NCBI GenBank assembly: GCA_023055425.1
Contig: JALGPY010000001.1
Coordinates: 114,247,057 to 114,311,056 of the forward strand
DNA: 64,000 nt
DNA from: Linanthus parryae
Taxonomy: Eukaryota; Streptophyta; Magnoliopsida; Ericales; Polemoniaceae
Direction: 5' to 3'
A program made the position numbers and the translations under genes. The notes under the pieces are model-generated. The model was not told the DNA's origin. It saw only the letters and a program-made list of their open reading frames with translations, and searched no databases. How positions within the stretch are numbered: the stretch's first letter is position 1; every line of letters begins with the position of its first letter. Of this stretch, positions 26,766 to 38,179 are shown piece after piece.

Positions 26766-28484
26766 GTGTTGAGTGGTGGCACAAATGAGATGCATAGACG
26801 TCAATCAAACTCAATTTGGGTAACGCGTACCCGTTGGAAACATTGTTCTTTCCCATTAACTACATCACCAACACAATTCTGTACCCAATTTGAGGACTTT
26901 GTGCCTGCCTTGTGTTTGTACCATGCATGGCAGTGTGCACAACCTCCAAAAACCCACAAATAGGCATCTTTGAGTATTGATTTGATGGAGTATTAACAAC
27001 TCATTCTAAACAAATAGATGCATCTTCTTAAATGCTAAACCCTAGAGAGGGGTCTATCTTATAATTTATAAGATATTTCCCTTTAAAATGCCACTTATTT
27101 TGGTTTCTTCGTCGATGGAATGACTCGGGGTGTCACCATGTGTCCTGAAAAACATGCCAAGGACAATGCTCGGAGTTATTTTGAAATTACTTCAAGTTTT
27201 GCTCCTCTAAGTGAAATAAAGGGGCGAAAATCGAATGAAAACTCGATAATTGTACGAGTTTAGCCATGAAATGTCACCCCAGCATGCCAACTCTGATTTA
27301 ATGTTGTATTTGGGTCATTTTAACAAGACAGGGAGTTTTGAGGTCGCACCCAACCATGGGACTTGAACACCGAGGGATAAGGGTGTAACCGACTATCGAC
27401 ATTGTGAGACTTGACGTTGTGAGAAGTGACCGTGTGTTGTAGGTATCAGAGTTGGTCTTAAAATGTCACATAGTGCTAGTATGTGTTGAGTGGTGGCACA
27501 AATGAGATGCATAGACGTCAATCAAACTCAATTTGGGTAACGCGTACCCGTTGGAAACATTGTTCTTTCCCATTAACTACATCACCAACACAATTCTGTA
27601 CCCAATTTGAGGACACTGTGCCTGCCTTGTGTTTGTACAATGCATGGCAGTGTGCACAACCTCCAAAAACCCACAAATAGGCATCTTTGAGTATTGATTT
27701 GATGGAGTATTCACAACTCATTCTAAACAAATAGATGCATCTTCTTAAATGCTAAACCCTAGAGAGGGGTCTATCTTAAACTTTATAAGATATTTCCTTT
27801 TAAAATGCCACTTATTTTGGTTTCTTCGTCGATGGAATGACTCGGGGTGTCACCATGTGTCCTGAAAAACATGCCAAGGACAATGCTCGGAGTTATTTTG
27901 AAATTACTTCAAGTTTTGCTCCTCTAAGTGAAATAAAGGGGAAAAAATCGAATGAAAACTCGATAATCGTACGAGTTTAGCCATGAAATGTCACCCCAGC
28001 ATGCCAACTCTGATTTAATGTTGTATTTGGGTCATTTTAACAAGACAGGGAGTTTTGAGGTCGCACCCAACCATGGCACTTGAACACCGAGGGATAAGGG
28101 TGTAACCGACTATCGACATTGTGAGACTTGACGTTGTGAGAAGTGATCGTGTGTTGTAGGTATCAGAGTTGGCCTTAAAATGTCACATAGTGCTAGTATG
28201 TGTTGAGTGGTGGCACAAATGAGATGCATAGTCGTCAATCAAACTCAATTTGGGTAACGCGTACCCGTTGGAAACATTGTTCTTTCCCATTAACTACATC
28301 ACCAACACAATTCTGTACCCAATTTGAGGACTTTATGCCTGCCTTGTGTTTGTACCATGCATGGCAGTGTGCACAACCTCCAAAAACCCACAAATAGGCA
28401 TCTTTGAGTATTGATTTGATGGAGTATTAACAACTCATTCTAAACAAATAGATGCATCTTCTTAAATGCTAAACCCTAGAGAGG

Positions 28485-30311
28485 GGTCTGTCTTATAATT
28501 TATAAGATATTTCCCTTTAAAATGCCACTTATTTTGGTTTCTTCGTCGATGGAATGACTTGGGGTGTCACCATGTGTCCTGAAAAACATGCCAAGGACAA
28601 TGCTCGGAGTTATTTTGAAATTACTTCAAGTTTTGCTCCTCTAAGTGAAATAAAGGGGCGAAAATCGAATGAAAACTCGATAATTGTACGAGTTTAGCCA
28701 TGAAATGTCACCCCAGCATGCCAACTCTGATTTAATGTTGTATTTGGGTCATTTTAACAAGACAGGGAGTTTTGAGGTCGCACCCAACCATGGGACTTGA
28801 ACACCGAGGGATAAGGGTGTAACCGACTATCGACATTGTGAGACTTGACGTTGTGAGAAGTGACCGTGTGTTGTAGGTATCAGAGTTGGTCTTAAAATGT
28901 CACATAGTGCTAGTATGTGTTGAGTGGTGGCACAAATGAGATGCATAGACGTCAATCAAACTCAATTTGGGTAACGCGTACCCGTTGGAAACATTGTTCT
29001 TTCCCATTAACTACATCACCAACACAATTCTGTACCCAATTTGAGGACTTTGTGCCTGCCTTGTGTTTGTACCATGCATGGCAGTGTGCACAACCTCCAA
29101 AAACCCACAAATAGGCATCTTTGAGTATTGATTTGATGGAGTATTCACAACTCATTCTAAAAAAATGTATGTATCTTCTTAAATGCTAAACCCTTGAGAG
29201 GGGTCTATCTTAAACTTTATAAGATATTTCCCTTTAAAATGCCACTTATTTTGGTTTCTTCGTCGATGGAATGACTCGGGGTGTCACCATGTGTCCTGAA
29301 AAACATGCCAAGGACAATGCTGGGAGTTATTTTGAAATGACTTCAAGTTTTGCTCCTCTAAGTGACATAAAGGGGCAAAAATCGAATGAAAACTTGATAA
29401 TTGTACGAGTTTAAGCATGAAATGTCATCCCAAGCATGCCAACTCTGATTTAATGCTGTATTTGGGTCATTTTAACAAGACAGGGAGTTTTGAGGTCACA
29501 CCCAACCATGGGACTTGAACACCGAAGGATAATGGTGTAACCGACTATCGACATTGTGAGACTTGACGTTGTGAGAAGTGACCGTGTGTTGTAAGTATCA
29601 GAATTGGTCTTAAAATGTCACATAGTGCTAGTATGTGTTGAGTGGTGGCACAAATGAGATGCATAGACGTCAATCAAACTCAATTTGGGTAACGCGTACC
29701 CGTTGGAAACATTGTTCTTTCCCATTAACTACATCACCAACACAATTTTGTACCCAATTTGAGGACTTTGTGCCTGCCTTGTGTTTCTACCATGCATGGC
29801 AGTGTGCACAACCTCCAAAAACCCACAAATAGGCATCTTTGAGTATTGATTTGATGGAGTATTAACAACTCATTCTAAACAAATAGATGCATCTTCTTAA
29901 ATGCTAAACTCTAGAGAGGGGTCTATCTTAAACTTTATAAGATATTTCCCTTTAAAATGCCACTTATTTTGGTTTCTTCGTCGATGGAATGACTCGGGGT
30001 GTCACCATGTGTCCTGGAAAACATGCCAAGGACAATGCTGGGAGTTATTTTGAAATTACTTCAAGTTTTGCTCCTCTAAGTGACATAAAGGGGCAAAAAT
30101 CGAATGAAAACTCGATAATTGTACGAATTTAGCCATGAAATGTCACCCCAGCATGCAAACTCTGATTTAATGTTGTATTTGGGTCATTTTAACAAGACAG
30201 GGAGTTTTGAGGTCACACCCAACCACGGGACTTGAACAACGAGGGATAAGGGTGTAACCGACTATCGACATTGTGAGACTTGACGTTGTGAGAAGTGACC
30301 GTGTGTTGTAG
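28485..30311. repeat. Partial 6-monomer-offset duplication (copy 1)
   Basis: Rare variants here recur 4,303 bp downstream: GGGGTCTGTCTTATAATT (28,485 and 32,788), GACTTGGGGTG (28,556 and 32,859), TTTAAGCATGAAAT (29,411 and 33,713), GGATAATGGTG, AAACTCTAGAG and CCACGGGACTTG. The match ends near 30,311, where one copy reads GTATAAGAG and the other GTATCAGAG. Confidence 0.75.
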
Positions 30312-32787
30312 GTATAAGAGTTGGTCTTAAAATGTCACATAGTGCTAGTATGTGTTGAGTGGTGGCACAAATGAGATGCATAGACGTCAATCAAACTCAA
30401 TTTGGGTAACGCGTACCCGTTGGAAACATTGTTCTTTCCCATTAACTACATCACCAACACAATTCTGTACCCAATTTGAGGACTTTGTGCCTGCCTTGTG
30501 TTTGTACCATGCATGGCAGTGTGCACAACCTCCAAAAACCCACAAATAGGCATCTTTGAGTATTGATTTGATGGAGTATTAACAACTCATTCTAAACAAA
30601 TAGATGCATCTTCTTAAATGCTAAACCCTAGAGAGGGGTCTATCTTAAACTTTATAAGATATTTCCCTTTAAAATGCCACTTATTTTGGTTTCTACGTCG
30701 ATGGAATGACTCGGGGTGTCACCATGTGTCCTGGAAAACATGCCAAGGACAATGCTGGGAGTTATTTTGAAATTACTTCAAGTTTTGCTCCTCTAAGTGA
30801 CATAAAGGGGCAAAAATCGAATGAAAACTCGATAATTGTACGAATTTAGCCATGAAATGTCACCCCAGCATGCCAACTCTGATTTAATGTTGTATTTGGG
30901 TCATTTTAACAAGACAGGGAGTTTTGAGGTCACACCCAACCATGGGACTTGAACAACGAGGGATAAGGGTGTAACCGACTATCGACATTGTGAGACTTGA
31001 CGTTGTGAGAAGTGACCGTGTGTTGTAGGTATAAGAGTTGGTCTTAAAATGTCACATAGTGCTAGTATGTGTTGAGTGGTGGCACAAATGAGATGCATAG
31101 ACGTCAATCAAACTCAATTTGGGTAACGCGTACCCGTTGGAAACATTGTTCTTTCCCATTAACTACATCACCAACATAATTCTGTACCCAATTTGAGGAC
31201 TTTGTGCCTGCCTTGTGTTTGTACCATGCATGGCAGTGTGCACAACCTCCAAAAACCCATAAATAGGCATTTTTGAGTATTGATTTGATGGAGTATTAAC
31301 AACTCATTCTAAACAAATAGATGCATCTTCTTAAATGCTAAACCCTAGAGAGGGGTCTATCTTATAATTTATAAGATATTTCCCTTTAAAATGCCACTTA
31401 TTTTGGTTTCTTCGTCGATGGAATGACTCGGGGTGTCACCATGTGTCCTGAAAAACATGCCAAGGACAATGCTCGGAGTTATTTTGAAATTACTTCAAGT
31501 TTTGCTCCTCTAAGTGAAATAAAGGGGCGAAAATCGAATGAAAACTCGATAATTGTACGAGTTTAGCCATGAAATGTCACCCCAGCATGCCAACTCTGAT
31601 TTAATGTTGTATTTGGGTCATTTTAACAAGACAGGGAGTTTTGAGGTCGCACCCAACCATGGGACCTGAACACCGAGGGATAAGGGTGTAACCGACTATC
31701 GACATTGTGAGACTTGACGTTGTGAGAAGTGACCGTGTGTTGTAGGTATCAGAGTTGGTCTTAAAATGTCACATAGTGCTAGTATGTGTTGAGTGGTGGC
31801 ACAAATGAGATGCATAGACGTCAATCAAACTCAATTTGGGTAACGCGTACCCGTTGGAAACATTGTTCTTTCCCATTAATTACATCACCAACACAATTCT
31901 GTACCCAATTTGAGGACTTTGTGCCTGCCTTGTGTTTCAACCATGCATGGCAGTGTGCACAACCTCCAAAAACCCACAAACAAGCATCTTTGAGTATTGA
32001 TTTGATGGAGTATTAACAACTCATTCTAAACAAATAGATGCATCTTCTTAAATGCTAAACCCTAGAGAGGGGTCTATCTTAAACTTTATAAGATATTTCC
32101 CTTTAAAATGCCACTTATTTTGTTTTCTTCGTCGATGGAATGACTCGGGGTGTCACCATGTGTCCTGGAAAACATGCCAAGGACAATGCTGGGAGTTATT
32201 TTGAAATTACTTCAAGTTTTGCTCCTCTAAGTGACATAAAGGGGCAAAAATCGAATGAAAACTCGATAATTGTACGAGTTTAGCCATGAAATGTCACCCC
32301 AGCATGCCAACTCTGATTTAATGTTGTATTTGGGTCATTTTAACAAGACAGGGAGTTTTGAGGTCACACCCAACCATGGGACTTGAACAACGAGGGATAA
32401 GGGTGTAACCGACTATCGACATTGTGAGACTTGTCGTTGTGAGAAGTGACCGTGTGTTGTAGGTATAAGAGTTGGTCTTAAAATGTCACATAGTGCTAGT
32501 ATGTGTTGAGTGGTGGCACAAATGAGATGCATAGACGTCAATCAAACTCAATTTGGGTAACGCGTACCCGTTGGAAACATTTTTCTTTCCCATTAACTAC
32601 ATCACCAACACAATTCTGTACCCAATTTGAGGACTTTGTGCCTGCCTTGTGTTTGTACCATGCATGGCAGTGTGCAAAACCTCCAAAAACCCACAAATAG
32701 GCATCTTTGAGTATTGATTTGATGGAGTATTAACAACTCATTCTAAACAAATAGATGCATCTTCTTAAATGCTAAACCCTAGAGAGG

Positions 32788-34614
32788 GGTCTGTCTTATA
32801 ATTTATAAGATATTTCCCTTTAAAATGCCACTTATTTTGGTTTCTTCGTCGATGGAATGACTTGGGGTGTCACCATGTGTCCTGAAAAACATGCCAAGGA
32901 CAATGCTCGGAGTTATTTTGAAATTACTTCAAGTTTTGCTCCTCTAAGTGAAATAAAGGGGCGAAAATCGAATGAAAACTCGATAATTGTACGAGTTTAG
33001 CCATGAAATGTCACCCCAGCATGCCAACTCTGATTTAATGTTGTATTTGGGTCATTTTAACAAGACAGGGAGTTTTGAGGTCGCACCCAACCATGGGACT
33101 TGAACACCGAGGGATAAGGGTGTAACCGACTATCGACATTGTGAGACTTGACGTTGTGAGAAGTGACCGTGTGTTGTAGGTATCAGAGTTGGTCTTAAAA
33201 TGTCACATAGTGCTAGTATGTGTTGAGTGGTGGCACAAATGAGATGCATAGACGTCAATCAAACTCAATTTGGGTAACGCGTACCCGTTGGAAACATTGT
33301 TCTTTCCCATTAACTACATCACCAACACAATTCTGTACCCAATTTGAGGACTTTGTGCCTGCCTTGTGTTTGTACCATGCATGGCAGTGTGCACAACCTC
33401 CAAAAACCCACAAATAGGCATCTTTGAGTATTGATTTGATGGAGTATTCACAACTCATTCTAAAAAAATGTATGTATCTTCTTAAATGCTAAACCCTTGA
33501 GAGGGGTCTATCTTAAACTTTATAAGATATTTCCCTTTAAAATGCCACTTATTTTGGTTTCTTCGTCGATGGAATGACTCGGGGTGTCACCATGTGTCCT
33601 GAAAAACATGCCAAGGACAATGCTGGGAGTTATTTTGAAATGACTTCAAGTTTTGCTCCTCTAAGTGACATAAATGGGCAAAAATCGAATGAAAACTTGA
33701 TAATTGTACGAGTTTAAGCATGAAATACCATCCCAAGCATGCCAACTCTGATTTAATGCTGTATTTGGGTCATTTTAACAAGACAGGGAGTTTTGAGGTC
33801 ACACCCAACCATGGGACTTGAACACCGAAGGATAATGGTGTAACCGACTATCGACATTGTGAGACTTGACGTTGTGAGAAGTGACCGTGTGTTGTAAGTA
33901 TCAGAATTGGTCTTAAAATGTCACATAGTGCTAGTATGTGTTGAGTGGTGGCACAAATGAGATGCATAGACGTCAATCAAACTCAATTTGGGTAACGCGT
34001 ACCCGTTGGAAACATTGTTCTTTCCCATTAACTACATCACCAACACAATTTTGTACCCAATTTGAGGACTTTGTGCCTGCCTTGTGTTTCTACCATGCAT
34101 GGCAGTGTGCACAACCTCCAAAAACCCACAAATAGGCATCTTTGAGTATTGATTTGATGGAGTATTAACAACTCATTCTAAACAAATAGATGCATCTTCT
34201 TAAATGCTAAACTCTAGAGAGGGGTCTATCTTAAACTTTATAAGATATTTCCCTTTAAAATGCCACTTATTTTGGTTTCTTCGTCGATGGAATGACTCGG
34301 GGTGTCACCATGTGTCCTGGAAAACATGCCAAGGACAATGCTGGGAGTTATTTTGAAATTACTTCAAGTTTTGCTCCTCTAAGTGACATAAAGGGGCAAA
34401 AATCGAATGAAAACTCGATAATTGTACGAATTTAGCCATGAAATGTCACCCCAGCATGCAAACTCTGATTTAATGTTGTATTTGGGTCATTTTAACAAGA
34501 CAGGGAGTTTTGAGGTCACACCCAACCACGGGACTTGAACAACGAGGGATAAGGGTGTAACCGACTATCGACATTGTGAGACTTGACGTTGTGAGAAGTG
34601 ACCGTGTGTTGTAG
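32788..34614. repeat. Partial 6-monomer-offset duplication (copy 2)
   Basis: This is the partner of 28,485-30,311. The same six-unit spacing as the 15.9-24.6 kb block is seen with different diagnostic variants, which suggests a preferred exchange register of six monomers rather than one single event. Confidence 0.75.
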
Positions 34615-37499
34615 GTATCAGAGTTGGTCTTAAAATGTCACATAGTGCTAGTATGTGTTGAGTGGTGGCACAAATGAGATGCATAGACGTCAATCAAACT
34701 CAATTTGGGTAACGCGTACCCGTTGGAAACATTGTTCTTTCCCATTAACTACATCACCAACACAATTCTGTACCCAATTTGAGGACTTTGTGCCTGCCTT
34801 GTGTTTGTACCATGCATGGCAGTGTGCACAACCTCCAAAAACCCACAAATAGGCATCTTTGAGTATTGATTTGATGGAGTATTAACAACTCATTCTAAAA
34901 AATGTATGTATCTTCTTAAATGCTAAACCCTTGAGAGGGGTCTATCTTAAACTTTATAAGATATTTCCCTTTAAAATGCCACTTATTTTGGTTTCTTCGT
35001 CGATGGAATGACTCGGGGTGTCACCATGTGTCCTGAAAAACATGCCAAGGACAATGCTGGGAGTTATTTTGAAATGACTTCAAGTTTTGCTCCTCTAAGT
35101 GACATAAAGGGGCAAAAATCGAATGAAAACTTGATAATTGTACGAGTTTAACCATGAAATGTCATCCCAAGCATGCCAACTCTGATTTAATGCTGTATTT
35201 GGGTCATTTTAACAAGACAGGGAGTTTTGAGGTCACACCCAACCATGGGACTTGAACAACGAGGGATAAGGGTGTAACGGACTATCGACATTGTGAGACT
35301 TGACGTTGTGAGAAGTGACCGTGTGTTGTAGGTATAAGAGTTGGTCTTAAAATGTCACATAGTGCTAGTATGTGTTGAGTGATGGCACAAATGAGATGCA
35401 TAAACGTAAATCAAACTCAATTTGGGTAACGCGTACCCGTTGGAAACATTGTTCTTTCCCATTAACTACATCACCAACACAATTCTGTTCCCAATTTGAG
35501 GACTTTGTGCCTGCCTTGTGTTTGTACCATGCATGGCAGTGTGCACAACCTCCAAAAACCCACAAATAGGCATCTTTGAGTATTGATTTGATGGAGTATT
35601 AACAACTCATTCTAAAAAAATGTATGTATCTTCTTAAATGCTAAACCCTTGAGAGGGGTCTATCTTAAACTTTATAAGATATTTCCCTTTAAAATGCCAC
35701 TTATTTTGGTTTCTTCGTCGATGGAATGACTCGGGGTGTCACCATGTGTCCTGAAAAACATGCCAAGGACAATGCTGGGAGTTATTTTTAAATTACTTCA
35801 AGTTTTGCTCCTCTAAGTGACATAAAGGGACAAAAATCGAATGAAAACTCGATAATTGTACGAGTTTAGCCATGAAATGTCACCCCAAGCATGCCAACTC
35901 TGATTTAATGTTGTATTTGGGTCATTTTAATAAGACATGGAGTTTTGAGGTCACACCCAACCATGGGACTTGAAAACCAAGGGATAAGGGTGTAACCGAC
36001 TATCGACATTGTGAGACTTGACGTTGTGGGAAGTGACCGTGTGTTGTAAGTATCAGAATTGGTCTTAAAATGTCACATAGTGCTAGTATGTGTTGAGTGG
36101 TGGGACAAATGAGATGCATAGACGTCAATCAAACTCAATTTGGGTAACGCGTACCCGTTGGAAACATTGTTCTTTCCCATTAACTACATCACCAACATAA
36201 TTCTGTACCCAATTTGAGGACTTTGTGCCTGCCTTGTGTTTCTACCATGCATGGCAGTGTGCACAACCTCCAAAAACCCACAAATAGGCATCTTTGAGTA
36301 TTGATTTGATGGAGTATTAACAACTCATTCTAAAAAAATGTATGTATCTTCTTAAATGCTAAACCCTAGAGAGGAGTCTATCTTAAAATTTATAAGATAT
36401 TTCCCTTTAAAATGCCACTTATTTTGGTTTCTTCGTCGATGGAATGACTCGGGGTGTCACCATGTGTCCTGAAAAACATGCCAAGGACAATGCTGGGAGT
36501 TATTTCGAAATTACTTCAAGTTTTGCTCCTCTAAGTTACATAAAGGGGCAAAAATCGAATGAAAACTCGATAACTGTACGAGTTTAGCCATTAAATGTCA
36601 CCCCAGCATGCCAACTCTGATTTAATGTTGTATTTGGGTCATTTTAACAAGACAGGGATTTTTGAGGTCACACCCAACCATGGGACTTGAACACCGAGGG
36701 ATAAGGGTGTAACCGACTATCGACATTGTGAGACTTGACGTTGTGAGAAGTGACCGTGTGTTGTAGGTATCAGAGTTGGTCTTAAAATGTCACATAGTGC
36801 TAGTATGTGTTGAGTGGTGGCACAAATGAGATGCATAGACGTCAATCAAACTCAATTTGGGTAACGCGTACCCGTTGGAAACATTGTTCTTTCCCATTAA
36901 CTACATCACCAACACAATTCTGTACCCAATTTGAGGACTTTGTGCCTGCCTTGAGTTGTACCATGCATGGCAGTGTGCACAACCTCCAAAAACCCACAAA
37001 TAGGCATCTTTGAGTATTGATTTGATGGAGTATTAACAACTCATTCTAAACAAATAGATGTATCTTCTTAAATGCTAAAACCTAGAGAAGGGTCTATCTT
37101 AAACTTTATAAGATATTTCCCTTTAAAATGCCACTTATTTTGGTTTCTTCGTCGATGGAAAGACTCGGGGTGTCACCATGTGTCCTGAAAAACATGCCAA
37201 GGACAATGCTGGGAGTTATTTTGAAATTACTTCAAGTTTTGCCCCTCTAAGTGACATAAAGGCACAAAAATCGAATGAAAACTCGATAATTGTACGAGTT
37301 TAGCCATGAAATGTCACCCCAAGCATGCCAACTCTGATTTAATGTTGTATTTGGGTCATTTTAACAAGACAGGGAGTTTTGAGGTCACACCCAACCATGG
37401 GACTTGAACACCGAGGGATAAGGGTGTAACCGACTATCGACATTGTGAGACTTGACGTTGTGAGAAGTGACCGTGTGTTGTAGGTATCAGAATTGGTCT

Positions 37500-37607
37500 T
37501 AAAATGTCACATAGTGCTAGTATGTGTTGAATGGTGCCTGCCTTGTGTTTGTACCATGCGTGGCAGTGTGCACAACCTCCAAAAAACCACAAATAGGCAT
37601 CCCTGAG
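37500..37607. repeat. Terminal, internally deleted satellite monomer
   Basis: The last unit runs normally to TATGTGTTGAATGG and then jumps to TGCCTGCCTTGTG, losing about 130 bp between the GTGGCACAAATG segment and the GACTTTGTGCC segment. It then stops at AAATAGGCATCCCTGAG, where other units continue CTTTGAGTATTG. This marks the right-hand edge of the array. Confidence 0.85.
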
Positions 37608-38036
37608 TTAACCAATTGATGAACAAACAAAAAGTTAATAAAATTTTACAGTGATGAGTATAATAAAAAATAAGATAGAGTGCTCTCTAGACTTTAGAAT
37701 TATGGAAATTATATTAATATATTTAGAAGGAGATATTAAGAGACAGTCAAATGCAAACGCAAAGATGGCGATACTTGTGTTTTCGACATTTGTTCACACT
37801 GTCATGGCAATACTAATATAATAATATACCAATAATACAAAATAAAATTAATTATGACACTCCACAACTAAAGAAATTAAAAAAACAATATGTTTGTTAC
37901 GTTAAGATGGAGTCTTTAAAATATTTGTGTTTTTGTCTAAAAATGTAGATAGCTTTTTCTGAAAAATTTGAAATATGGAAATTTTAAAGTTAGTTGTCCC
38001 ATCCTCTTCATTACTGGCAACCACACAACCAAATAT
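37608..38036. other. AT-rich junction DNA between satellite and ULP1-like gene
   Basis: This stretch is AT-rich with no coding frame, no satellite homology and no recognisable terminal inverted repeat. It should contain the promoter of the downstream gene and, if the locus is a MULE, its left terminus; neither could be pinned down by eye. Confidence 0.5.
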
Positions 38037-38135
38037 CTCTCTCTCTCTCCGAGGTTTCTTCATTATTGGCAACCGCAAACCAGACGAACCCTATCACAAA
38101 TCTCAAATCTCTCTCTCTCTCTCTTGTCTCTCATC
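38005..38135 (+). promoter_or_regulatory. CT-microsatellite leader of the ULP1-like gene, imperfectly duplicated
   Basis: The presumed 5' untranslated region contains two TCTCTCTCTC tracts (about 38,037-38,050 and 38,110-38,130). Each is preceded by a related TTCATTA(C/T)TGGCAACC segment (about 38,008 and 38,061), so the leader looks like an imperfect tandem duplication. CT-rich leaders are common near plant transcription starts. The role here is inferred. Confidence 0.45.
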
Positions 38136-38179
38136 AGTTTCCCGAATTCATCTTCCCCTTCCATCTCCATCACAAATCC

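Larger units (their letters stand above)
1..37607. repeat. Tandem satellite array, ~717-bp monomer, ~53 copies
   Basis: The same ~717-bp unit is repeated head to tail from the first base to about 37,607. Taking the sequence GTGTTGAGTGG as the phase mark, units begin at 187, 904, 1621, 2339, 3056 and so on to 36,807, spaced 717 or 718 bp apart apart from local indels. That gives 52 near-complete units and a 53rd that is internally deleted. Units differ by a limited set of shared variants. One example is AAAAAAATGTATG with CCCTTGAG, against AAACAAATAGATG with CCCTAGAG. Another is CTTATAATTT against CTTAAACTTT. The array runs off the left edge of the window, so its true length is unknown. Each unit carries a GTG-initiated 65-76 codon frame that is not credible as a plant gene. 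Function is unknown; a heterochromatic satellite is the simplest reading. Confidence 0.98.

Noticed and set aside
187..36995. Recurring 65-76 codon plus-strand frames (and similar minus-strand frames) in each satellite unit, as a tandem gene family
   Set aside because: They need a GTG start. From the first ATG only ~57 codons remain. The differences between copies are mostly amino-acid changing, and frames break in indel-bearing units. Preservation is explained by repeat homogenisation.
1..37607. CRISPR array or bacterial direct-repeat system
   Set aside because: The repeats are long contiguous monomers without unique spacers, and the window is clearly plant nuclear DNA.
1..37607. Ribosomal DNA intergenic spacer subrepeats
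   Set aside because: No rRNA gene sequence is seen in or beside the array, and the unit is longer and less GC-rich than usual spacer subrepeats.
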